Assembly (NCBI GenBank): GCA_031286245.1
Contig: JAITUO010000048.1
Span: 1-13,586 of the forward strand
Reading direction: 5' to 3'
Length of the DNA: 13,586 nucleotides
Source: Coriobacteriales bacterium
Lineage (GTDB): Bacteria > Actinomycetota > Coriobacteriia > Coriobacteriales > UBA8131
Part shown: in pieces, positions 6,738 through 13,260 of the stretch
How positions within the stretch are numbered: position 1 is the first letter of the stretch
Layout: the number at the start of each line of letters is the position of its first letter
The notes under the pieces: generated by a model
What the model was told of the DNA's origin: nothing
What the model saw: the letters and a program-made list of their open reading frames with translations, nothing else
Database searches by the model: none
Program-made: the position numbers and the translations under genes

Positions 6738-7520
6738 ATGACTAAACAATCGCTCAAATACAACCAGCAGAAACCGTCCATAGGTCACCCCGTTGTGTTG
6801 GTCAAAGACGTCACGATGATGTTCAACATTGCCAACGAGCACCTCAGCAGCCTGAAGGAGTACTTCATCAAACTGGCTACTCGCCAATTGTTCTACCGTG
6901 AGTTCTGTGCTCTGGACAAGGTTTCTTTACGTGTGGAGCAGGGCGATGTCTTCGGCATTGTTGGCATCAATGGCTCAGGCAAGTCAACCTTGCTGAAAAT
7001 CATCGCCGGAGTGCTGGAGCCGACTTATGGAAACGTCGAAGTCAACGGTACAATTGCTCCCTTGATCGAACTGGGAGCCGGTTTCGATTTTGAGTTGACT
7101 GCCCGCGAGAATATCTACCTGAACGGTGCATTGCTGGGATACAACCGCAAATACATCGATGAGCATTTCGATGAAATCGTTAGTTTCGCAGAGTTGGAAG
7201 GCTTTTTGGAACTACCGATGAAGAACTACTCATCCGGTATGGTGGCCCGTATTGCTTTTGCTGTGGCTACAGTAATGATTCCTGACCTGTTGATTGTCGA
7301 TGAGGCTTTGTCGGTCGGTGATATGTTCTTCCAGGAAAAATGCCTGGACCGAATCAATACTTTGATCAGTGACCATGGCACGACAGTCCTGTTCGTCTCC
7401 CACAACATCGAACAAGTCGAACGTTTATGTCATAAAGCCATCTGGTTGGAACAGGGGGTCGTGCAAATGACCGGCAGTACCCTTGAGGTCTGTGAAGCCT
7501 ACAAGAACAGCAAGCAGTAG
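6738..7520 (+). CDS. ABC transporter ATPase for polysaccharide export (Wzt/TagH type)
   Basis: This 260-aa protein is the nucleotide-binding subunit that pairs with the permease just upstream. Walker A is GINGSGKST (76-84), the signature is YSSGM (164-168), Walker B is LLIVDEAL (184-191, Asp188-Glu189) and the switch His is 222 in SHN. The N-terminal extension EHLSSLKEYFIKLATRQLFY before the first strand, the LIELGAGFDFELTARENIYLNG stretch and SVGDMFFQEKC are hallmarks of the polysaccharide/teichoic-acid exporter subfamily. There is no C-terminal carbohydrate-binding domain such as long Wzt proteins have, so the exporter probably does not read a terminal cap on the chain. The ribosome site before ATG 6738 is weak (GAGA), which fits translation following the upstream gene. 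Confidence 0.9.
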   Translation: MTKQSLKYNQQKPSIGHPVVLVKDVTMMFNIANEHLSSLKEYFIKLATRQLFYREFCALDKVSLRVEQGDVFGIVGINGSGKSTLLKIIAGVLEPTYGNVEVNGTIAPLIELGAGFDFELTARENIYLNGALLGYNRKYIDEHFDEIVSFAELEGFLELPMKNYSSGMVARIAFAVATVMIPDLLIVDEALSVGDMFFQEKCLDRINTLISDHGTTVLFVSHNIEQVERLCHKAIWLEQGVVQMTGSTLEVCEAYKNSKQ

Positions 7521-7522
7521 GT

Positions 7523-8512
7523 ATGCCTGTGGTGTCAAGGCTTGCGAGATTAAAGATGTCTGATAATCACGAACAAGATACACCAGTGAACTCAGCAGCA
7601 CTTGTGGGTGCCTTCGCCAATCTGGTAGATATCGTTGCCCGCCTGCGGGCTCCGGACGGCTGTCCCTGGGATCGTGAACAGACCCATGCTTCAGTAGCCA
7701 GGAACATCACCGAAGAAGCCGCTGAAGTTGTCGATGCCATCGAGTGTAATGATTTATCCAGCTTGCGTGAAGAGCTGGGCGACCTGTTGTTACAAGTACT
7801 ATTACAATCGCAGATTGCACATGAAGCCGGTGAATTCACTCTGAACGAAGTGATTAATGGCATAGCTGAGAAATTAGTTCGCAGGCACCCTCATGTCTTT
7901 GGTAGCGAGGCAGCTTTGCAAGCCACTTCTCTCAGTCCCGAAGCCCGCCAAGCTTTTGAACAGCGCATAAGTGAAGCTGATAATCCAGAAGCGGTGCTCA
8001 AGCTTTGGGATAGCATCAAAATCATTGAACGGGAACAACTGGCAGGAGATCGGCAACGGGCAAGCAAACAGCCAGCCAGCAATGAAAACCTCGGCTCTCA
8101 ACCACCCAGCATCCTGGACAGTGTACCTAACTCGCTGCCTGCTTTAATGCAAGCCCAGGATGTCTCACGCAAAGCCATTTCTGTTGGCTTTGACTGGGGA
8201 AGCCTCGAGGATGTTTGGAATCAAGCCTACTCTGAGATTGCAGAGTACCGAGCCGAAGCCACTGGCAGCCTTAAAGCTGCCGATGAGTTCGGTGACATCC
8301 TGTTTTCGTTGGTCAATGTCGGCTTACGAGCCGGTATTGATGCCGAGAGTGCATTGCGCAGTACTATCCGTCGCTTTCGATTACGTTGGGCTATCATGGA
8401 CAGGTATGCCCACAACGAAGGACGGGAGTTGTCTAGCTATTCGCTCGATCAACTGGAAGTGTTTTGGCAACGTGCCAAAAGTGAGCTGGCAACCAATGAG
8501 CCTGGCGGCTAA
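7523..8512 (+). CDS. mazG: MazG nucleoside triphosphate pyrophosphohydrolase
   Basis: MazG hydrolyses NTPs to NMP and pyrophosphate, cleaning damaged nucleotides or tuning nucleotide-based stress signals. This 329-aa protein has two MazG folds. The first holds LRAPDGCPWDREQTH (41-55), ITEEAAEVVDAI (62-73) and LREELGDLLLQV (81-92), giving the metal-binding EExxE and ExxD motifs (Glu64, Glu65, Glu68, Glu84, Asp87). The second (about 207-290) has YSEIAEY (236-242) and ADEFGDILFSLVN (253-265). In it the first Glu of EExxE is Ser237. The linker between folds is longer and more polar than in the 263-aa E. coli protein (extra region about 170-195). The start is uncertain: ATG 7523 is only two bases after the previous stop and has a poor ribosome site, while ATG 7556 (residue 12) has GCGAGA upstream; the first conserved residue comes well after both. 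Confidence 0.92.
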   Translation: MPVVSRLARLKMSDNHEQDTPVNSAALVGAFANLVDIVARLRAPDGCPWDREQTHASVARNITEEAAEVVDAIECNDLSSLREELGDLLLQVLLQSQIAHEAGEFTLNEVINGIAEKLVRRHPHVFGSEAALQATSLSPEARQAFEQRISEADNPEAVLKLWDSIKIIEREQLAGDRQRASKQPASNENLGSQPPSILDSVPNSLPALMQAQDVSRKAISVGFDWGSLEDVWNQAYSEIAEYRAEATGSLKAADEFGDILFSLVNVGLRAGIDAESALRSTIRRFRLRWAIMDRYAHNEGRELSSYSLDQLEVFWQRAKSELATNEPGG

Positions 8513-8513
8513 A

Positions 8514-8551
8514 ACAGCCCCGGGCTTATCCACATAAAAAAGCTGGGCTGT
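8514..8551 (+). repeat. Stem-loop between mazG and eno
   Basis: ACAGCCC (8514-8520) pairs with GGGCTGT (8545-8551), and inside it GCTT (8524-8527) pairs with AAGC (8540-8543), leaving a 12-base loop and a small internal bulge. It starts two bases after the mazG stop and ends 31 bases before the eno start. There is no U-run after it, so it may be a processing or attenuation structure rather than a strong terminator. Confidence 0.45.
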
Positions 8552-8572
8552 GACCTGGTAGACAGAAAGCGA

Positions 8573-8578
8573 AGGAGG
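8573..8578 (+). promoter_or_regulatory. Strong ribosome binding site of eno
   Basis: A full AGGAGG lies four bases before ATG 8583. It is the best match to the consensus in the window and fits a highly expressed glycolytic enzyme. Confidence 0.8.
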
Positions 8579-8582
8579 CACA

Positions 8583-9884
8583 ATGTCAACAATCATCGAT
8601 ATCTATGGGCGGGAGATACTGGATTCGCGTGGCAACCCGACTGTCGAGGTCGAAGCTTACCTCGATGACGGTTGTTTTGGGCGGGCGGCTGTGCCCTCGG
8701 GTGCGTCGACCGGTAGTCGTGAGGCTTGTGAGCTGCGCGACGTTGATGAGCCGCGCTTTTTAGGCAAGGGAGTTGCAGGCGCGGTCGAGAATGTCAACAG
8801 TGAGATCGCAGATGCCTTGATTGGGCTGGACGCAACCGATCAGCGGGCAGTCGACGCCGAGTTGATTGAGCTGGACGGCACCGCTAATAAATCGCGCCTG
8901 GGAGCCAATGCCATTCTGGGCGCTTCACTGGCAGTGGCCAAGGCGGCGGCTGAGTCCTGTGAGTTGACGCTGTACTCCTATATCGGCGGAGCCAACGCCC
9001 ATCTGCTGCCGGTGCCGATGATGAACGTCTTGAATGGTGGCGCCCACGCAGACAACAACGTCGATTTTCAGGAATACATGGTGATGCCGGTAGGTGCCGA
9101 GAGCTTTGCTGAGGCTCTGCGGTGGTGCGCTGAAATCTACCACACTTTGAAAAGCGTGCTGAAAGCGCGGGGCCTGTCGACTGCCATTGGTGATGAAGGC
9201 GGCTTCGCTCCGAACTTGAAAACCAACGAGGAACCATTAGAACTGCTCAGTATCGCTGTCGACCAGGCTGGCTACAAACTCGGTGAGCAGGTTTGTTTTG
9301 CGCTGGATCCGGCTGTCAGTGAGATTTTCGACGCCGAGCGTAAGCTTTATATATTAGAAGGAGAAAACCGTGAGCTGACCATTCCACAAATGGTTGATTA
9401 CTGGCAGGCTCTGATTGATAAATACCCAATCATCTCGCTGGAAGACGGTATGGCTGAAACTGATTGGGAGGGCTGGTCACTGTTGACCGAGCGGGTTGGC
9501 AAGCGCATACAACTGGTTGGAGACGATGTCTTTGTTACCAATGCGGCGATCCTAAGGCAGGGCATTGAGGCTGGTATCGCTAATTCGATTTTGATCAAAC
9601 TGAACCAGATCGGTAGTTTGACCGAAACCTTGGATACCATTCAAATGGCTAAGCAAGCTGGTTATACCTGTGTGATCAGCCATCGTTCCGGTGAGACCGA
9701 AGACAGTACGATTGCTGATCTGGCAGTCGCGGTCAATGCCGGCCAAATCAAGACCGGCGCACCGGCCAGGAGTGACCGGGTTGCCAAATATAACCAATTG
9801 ATCCGGATCGAAGAAGAACTGGGTGATTCCGGTCTATATGCCGGACGGTCAGCTTTTTATAATCTGCGGTTGGCGAAGAGCTGA
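8583..9884 (+). CDS. eno: Enolase (phosphopyruvate hydratase)
   Basis: Enolase converts 2-phosphoglycerate to phosphoenolpyruvate in glycolysis and acts in the cytoplasm. The 433-aa protein is full length and collinear with bacterial enolases. Visible landmarks are IYGREILDSRGNPTVE at the start, the loop SGASTGSREA (39-48), GDEGGFAPN (203-211) with catalytic Glu205, the metal ligands Asp242, Glu287 and Asp314 (in LDP, LEDG and GDD), the signature ILIKLNQIGSLTET (336-349) with catalytic Lys339, and SHRSGETEDSTIADL (366-380). The C-terminal KTGAPARSDRVAKYNQL block and IRIEEELGDSGLYAGRSAFY are of the actinobacterial style. Its own strong ribosome site, the 70-base gap before it and the stem-loop in that gap suggest expression at least partly independent of mazG. 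No key residue is missing. Confidence 0.98.
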   Translation: MSTIIDIYGREILDSRGNPTVEVEAYLDDGCFGRAAVPSGASTGSREACELRDVDEPRFLGKGVAGAVENVNSEIADALIGLDATDQRAVDAELIELDGTANKSRLGANAILGASLAVAKAAAESCELTLYSYIGGANAHLLPVPMMNVLNGGAHADNNVDFQEYMVMPVGAESFAEALRWCAEIYHTLKSVLKARGLSTAIGDEGGFAPNLKTNEEPLELLSIAVDQAGYKLGEQVCFALDPAVSEIFDAERKLYILEGENRELTIPQMVDYWQALIDKYPIISLEDGMAETDWEGWSLLTERVGKRIQLVGDDVFVTNAAILRQGIEAGIANSILIKLNQIGSLTETLDTIQMAKQAGYTCVISHRSGETEDSTIADLAVAVNAGQIKTGAPARSDRVAKYNQLIRIEEELGDSGLYAGRSAFYNLRLAKS

Positions 9885-9885
9885 C
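9848..9885 (+). repeat. Inverted repeat over the eno stop codon
   Basis: GTCAGCT (9848-9854) and AGCTGAC (9879-9885) are perfect reverse complements with 24 bases between them. The right arm covers the TGA stop (9882-9884). The long loop and lack of a U-run make a terminator doubtful; a 3'-end structure or chance is possible. Confidence 0.3.
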
Positions 9886-9892
9886 AGAATAC

Positions 9893-9946
9893 TGCGACAG
9901 GCGAGGTATTGCAGACAGAATCAGACAAATGCGATAGGTGAGGTAT
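9893..9946 (+). repeat. Imperfect direct repeat between eno and the polyprenyl synthase gene
   Basis: TGCGACAGGCGAGGTAT (9893-9909) and TGCGATAGGTGAGGTAT (9930-9946) match at 15 of 17 positions, with both differences C to T. The start-to-start distance is 37 bases. Each copy has a GAGG core; the second lies 13 bases before ATG 9957 and is probably the ribosome site, though the spacing is long. The pair could be a local duplication or a double binding site. Confidence 0.5.
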
Positions 9947-9956
9947 CAATAACACA

Positions 9957-10961
9957 ATGAATTTCAAAAGCTATTTGAATCGTAATAGCCAGCGTATGAA
10001 CAAACTGGTCAGTGACTACTTTGTCACGCAGTCGAATCCGGACATGCAGCAATACCTTTATGCTCCACTCGCCGGTTTCTCGGCGGGATCTGGCAAGCGT
10101 CATCGTCCTTTGATCTGCGAGCTGGCTTGTCAAGCTGTCGGTGGCGACCCGGCCAGGGCACGCAGCGCAGCCTCAGCGATCGAGCACTTTCATACCGCAG
10201 CCCTGATTCATGACGATATCGCAGACGACTCACTACTACGGCGGGGGGAACCTTGCCTGTATCTGGAGGTGGGAGTCGGATTGGCAATCAATGCCGGTGA
10301 CCTGGCATTATCACAAGTCACCGGGTTGGTGGTTGATGATGAGATTCTAGACGACTCCACTAAACTGAGGGTATTAGACGAATTGGTCAAAATGACCAAT
10401 CGCACAATCGAGGGACAAGCCCTGGATCTGGGCTGGGCGCGCGATCGGCGCTTCGATCTTACGATTGAGGACTATATTGTCATGGCCATCCACAAAACCG
10501 CCCATTATTCCGGCGGCACCCCCTTGGCTGTCGGAGCCATTGTTGGCGGTGGCAGCGAACAACAGGTCGAGGCTTTGCGGGCCTTTGGCATCGCTGCCGG
10601 GCTGGCTTTTCAGATCCAGGATGACCTATTAAACCTGGTTGGTAAGAAGCAAGCAACTAAGAAAGACTACCGCAACGACCTGACGGAAGGCAAACGCACC
10701 CTGATGGTCGTGCATGCCCTGCGGGCTTCTCCCCATGCTGATGAACTGATCGAGCTGCTAAGTTCGCACAGCACAAATCCGGCCGTCCTGCAGCGGGCAG
10801 TTGACATCCTGGTTGCCAGTGGCTCACTGGACTTTGCCCATGACCATGCCTATGAACTGGTGCAACAGGCCAAGGCTGAGTTGCCAGAGACTTTGCCAGC
10901 CAGCAAGTATTTGGAATTATTGCTTTCGATGGCTGATTTCTTCGTAGAGAGGATGAGTTGA
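9957..10961 (+). CDS. Trans-polyprenyl diphosphate synthase
   Basis: This enzyme joins isopentenyl diphosphate units onto an allylic diphosphate to make linear isoprenoid chains used for quinone side chains or carrier-lipid precursors. The 334-aa sequence has the IPP-binding GKRHRP (46-51), the first Asp-rich motif in HDDIADD (85-91; Asp86, Asp87, Asp90), the region GQALDLGWARD (153-163) and the second Asp-rich motif as QDDLLNLVGK (221-230). In that second motif the last Asp of DDxxD is Asn226; this variant occurs in some family members, so activity is likely, but chain length and specificity cannot be read directly. Residues before the first motif (IEHFHTAALI) are bulky, which bears on product length. 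The stop TGA overlaps the next start (TGATG), placing it at the head of a coupled four-gene chain with envelope themes. Confidence 0.88.
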   Translation: MNFKSYLNRNSQRMNKLVSDYFVTQSNPDMQQYLYAPLAGFSAGSGKRHRPLICELACQAVGGDPARARSAASAIEHFHTAALIHDDIADDSLLRRGEPCLYLEVGVGLAINAGDLALSQVTGLVVDDEILDDSTKLRVLDELVKMTNRTIEGQALDLGWARDRRFDLTIEDYIVMAIHKTAHYSGGTPLAVGAIVGGGSEQQVEALRAFGIAAGLAFQIQDDLLNLVGKKQATKKDYRNDLTEGKRTLMVVHALRASPHADELIELLSSHSTNPAVLQRAVDILVASGSLDFAHDHAYELVQQAKAELPETLPASKYLELLLSMADFFVERMS

Positions 10962-11176
10962 TGGACAACCAGGCTATCCGGGAGTTGCAGACAGCACTCA
11001 GTGCTTTGGGCTTCGATTGTTTGATCAACGGAGAACTAGACCAGGCGACACGACTGGCGATTGAGGATTTTCAGCGCAACGAACGCCTGGCTGTCAGTGG
11101 TGAGCCTGATGATGAAACCATCGCAGCGATCGAACGTCTGCGCCATGCCTGGGAAGGCAAGGACACGCGGACATGA
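10961..11176 (+). CDS. Small stand-alone peptidoglycan-binding-like protein
   Basis: This 71-aa protein resembles a single PG_binding_1 domain: AIRELQTALSALGFDCLING (6-25), then ELDQATRLAIEDFQRNERLAVSG, then DDETIAAIERL. The spacing of LQ-x2-L-x2-LGF, the x-LD-x-AT-x2-AI-x-DFQ core and the closing D-x-T-x2-AI helix fits the three-helix fold usually attached to cell-wall hydrolases. Here there is no enzyme domain, no signal peptide and no membrane segment, so it should stay in the cytoplasm unless it is carried by a partner. ATG 10961 shares its A with the preceding stop, and GAGAGGA lies a few bases upstream; a TTG at 10958 is in frame but less likely. Its stop overlaps the next gene as ATGA. 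Tight coupling on both sides suggests a fixed-ratio partner of the AsnB-like protein. The function is inferred. Confidence 0.7.
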   Translation: MDNQAIRELQTALSALGFDCLINGELDQATRLAIEDFQRNERLAVSGEPDDETIAAIERLRHAWEGKDTRT

Positions 11177-13260
11177 GTGGTATTGCGGGTTATTATGGCG
11201 TTGATGATCTGAGTGGGTCGGCAGGTCACGAGCTACTGCAACGCATGGGTCGCTTCCAGGCGCACCGTGGCCCGGATGGAGAGGGATTCTTTCAAGAAGG
11301 CACTGTCGGCTTTATTAACCGCCGTCTGGTGATCAGCGATGAGGTCGCGGGCGATCAACCGAAATTCTCGGCTGATGGTCGCTATGTGCTGAATATGAAT
11401 GGGTCTATCTTCAATCTAGCCGAACTGACTGCCGAGCTATGTGAGACGGGTCATAGCTTTACCAGTGGCGCCGATGCCGAGGTTGTTCTGGCTGCCTTTG
11501 GTGAGTGGGGCAACGATTGCTTTGAGCGTTTCAACGGCATGTGGGGATTGGCAATCTATGACCGCTTAGAGCAGCGCTTAACATTGTCGCGCGATCATTT
11601 TGGCATTAAACCACTCTATTATGCACTCTTATGTGGAGAAGGCCAGGGGATATCTAACCTGGAGATCGAGGCTTCTAGCAACTCACAACCTGACGATTCT
11701 GGCGACTCTTCGCTACCCAAGCCATCCTCCAAACCCGCACTGCTTTTTGCCTCTGAGCTCAAACCATTAGCTTTCTCCGGGTTGATCGAGCGACATCCCA
11801 ACGACAAAACCATCTACCGCTACCTGCGATATCGGCTGCATGACGACAACGCTGAGACCTTCTTTGAGGGCATCAACCAGCTATTGGGCGGTGAGGTGTT
11901 AGAAGCAGACACCGCAGGAGTCCGTGTCTTTAAATACACGACCTTGTTTGATGAGATGGTTTCAGCTTCACACTCTAAAGACCACAATATATATAACCCG
12001 GCGGCAGCAAAACACTACTATGACCTGCTCAGCGAGTCGGTACGTCAACGGCTGCGTAGCGAGCGCCCAGTCGGCAGTGCCCTCTCTGGCGGTTTAGATT
12101 CGACCAGTTTGACCACGGTCGTCTCCACATTAATGAAAAACGATCCAGACTCGACTGAAGCGGTCGGTGAAAAACAAAAGACATTCTCAACAGTTTTTCC
12201 CGGTTCGATCAACGATGAAGAAGCATACATCGATGCCTTTTTGAAAATGCATGGTGAGCAGGTTGAGTCGTTCAAATACACTCCACAGGTTGATGATTTT
12301 GTGGCGGATTTCGATGATTTCATCTACACCATGGAACAACCTGTCGTCTCAACCGGTCCATATGCTCAATACTTCATGCTGCGGGAAGTCGCGCAGCAGG
12401 TTCATGTTTTTTTGACTGGGGCTGGACCAGACGAGATGATGGCTGGTTATGTGCCATACTACGCTGTTTACCTGCGGCAACTGAGGGCGCGTGGCCATTA
12501 TCTACAGATGATTCGTGAAGGCTTCGGTTCGTTTGACAAACTGTTTCGCTTGGCCTGGCTGCGTTTTAAGTCACAGTTGTTCGGCAAAAAGGCCTGGAGC
12601 GACAGGCTGTTTATCGATCCGACTTTTGCGGCTCGCTTTACCGACGAGTCATACCGGGCTGTTCGGGACAATCTGAAGTTGCGGTTGTTTCACGATCTGA
12701 CGGCTTACTCCGCTCCCTGCATTGCGCGCTATGAGGATCGTAGCGCCATGCGCTTCTCTCTGGAAGGTCGATTGCCGTTTGTCAACAAGGACCTGGTGCG
12801 CTACATCTGGTCGCTGTCTGATGAGGCTTTGATCAAAGGTAGCTGGAATAAACGGATGCTGCGTGATGCCATGCTGCCCTACCTACCGAAAGTGGTGGCT
12901 GACCGGCGGAGAAAAATCGGTTTCTCGACGCCCGAGATTGAATGGTTCGGGTATTTGAAGGATAAGTTCCTGGCGATCTTTGAATCGGAGAGCTTTGCCT
13001 CCCGTCCCTACTTCAATGTGGGAATCGCCCGTCAGGCCTTTCGAGCCTACTACGATGGTAAAGGTGACGCGACAACGCTTTCGTTTTGGCGGCTGCTACA
13101 TTTAGAACTATGGCTACGGATGTTCATCGACTCACCCTTACCGCCGACGCCTGATGAACCGCCACACCCACGAGGAGGGCAACTGAGGGACATGACGGTT
13201 GACGTACCGCCACTGCTGGGTGGGGCACTTGATGCGCCACCGCTGGGTGGGGCACTATGA
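11173..13260 (+). CDS. Asparagine-synthase-like protein with altered active sites
   Basis: This 695-aa protein has the AsnB layout: N-terminal class II glutaminase domain (1-200) and C-terminal ATP-dependent synthetase domain (about 280-650). Kept features are HRGPDGEGF (31-39), RDHFGIKPLYY (140-150), the pyrophosphate loop SGGLDS (305-310), DRSAMRFSLEGRLPF (522-536) and RRRKIGFSTP (578-587). Lost features are striking: residue 2 is Ser (ATG AGT) where the glutaminase nucleophile Cys must be; NGEIYN reads NGSIFN (76-81, Glu to Ser); and GEGxDE reads GAGPDE (416-421, Glu to Ala). An acidic, Ser-rich linker of about 35 residues is inserted at 154-188, and a Pro/Gly tail with 9-residue repeats ends the protein (655-695). 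Glutamine use through Cys2 is not possible; the protein may use ammonia or another amine donor, or be regulatory. ATG overlaps the upstream stop as ATGA and the next start overlaps its own stop the same way. Alternatives are a divergent LtsA/AsnB-like envelope amidase or another AsnB-fold ligase. Confidence 0.85.
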   Translation: MSGIAGYYGVDDLSGSAGHELLQRMGRFQAHRGPDGEGFFQEGTVGFINRRLVISDEVAGDQPKFSADGRYVLNMNGSIFNLAELTAELCETGHSFTSGADAEVVLAAFGEWGNDCFERFNGMWGLAIYDRLEQRLTLSRDHFGIKPLYYALLCGEGQGISNLEIEASSNSQPDDSGDSSLPKPSSKPALLFASELKPLAFSGLIERHPNDKTIYRYLRYRLHDDNAETFFEGINQLLGGEVLEADTAGVRVFKYTTLFDEMVSASHSKDHNIYNPAAAKHYYDLLSESVRQRLRSERPVGSALSGGLDSTSLTTVVSTLMKNDPDSTEAVGEKQKTFSTVFPGSINDEEAYIDAFLKMHGEQVESFKYTPQVDDFVADFDDFIYTMEQPVVSTGPYAQYFMLREVAQQVHVFLTGAGPDEMMAGYVPYYAVYLRQLRARGHYLQMIREGFGSFDKLFRLAWLRFKSQLFGKKAWSDRLFIDPTFAARFTDESYRAVRDNLKLRLFHDLTAYSAPCIARYEDRSAMRFSLEGRLPFVNKDLVRYIWSLSDEALIKGSWNKRMLRDAMLPYLPKVVADRRRKIGFSTPEIEWFGYLKDKFLAIFESESFASRPYFNVGIARQAFRAYYDGKGDATTLSFWRLLHLELWLRMFIDSPLPPTPDEPPHPRGGQLRDMTVDVPPLLGGALDAPPLGGAL
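13215..13256 (+). repeat. 15-bp exact repeat in the tail of the AsnB-like gene
   Basis: GCTGGGTGGGGCACT occurs at 13215-13229 and 13242-13256, 27 bases apart, so frame is kept. It encodes the paired units VPPLLGGAL and DAPPLGGAL. A weaker third relative, PPHPRGGQL, lies shortly before. This looks like a recent in-frame duplication of a Pro/Gly tail. Confidence 0.75.

Noticed and set aside
8514..8551. Intrinsic terminator after mazG
   Set aside because: The stem is interrupted and no run of T follows the right arm; kept only as a stem-loop.
8884..9237. 117-codon frame on the minus strand inside eno
   Set aside because: It is opposite a fully conserved enolase and is Arg/Ser-rich, as expected of a shadow frame.
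9957..10961. Calling the polyprenyl synthase by a specific product gene symbol
   Set aside because: Chain length cannot be fixed from the motifs seen, so no symbol is given.
13215..13256. Start of a CRISPR or tandem repeat array
   Set aside because: Only two exact copies, in frame inside a gene, with no unique spacers.
11173..13260. Calling the gene asnB with asparagine synthesis as its role
   Set aside because: Cys2, the NGE Glu and the GEG Glu are all missing, so the standard reaction cannot be assumed.
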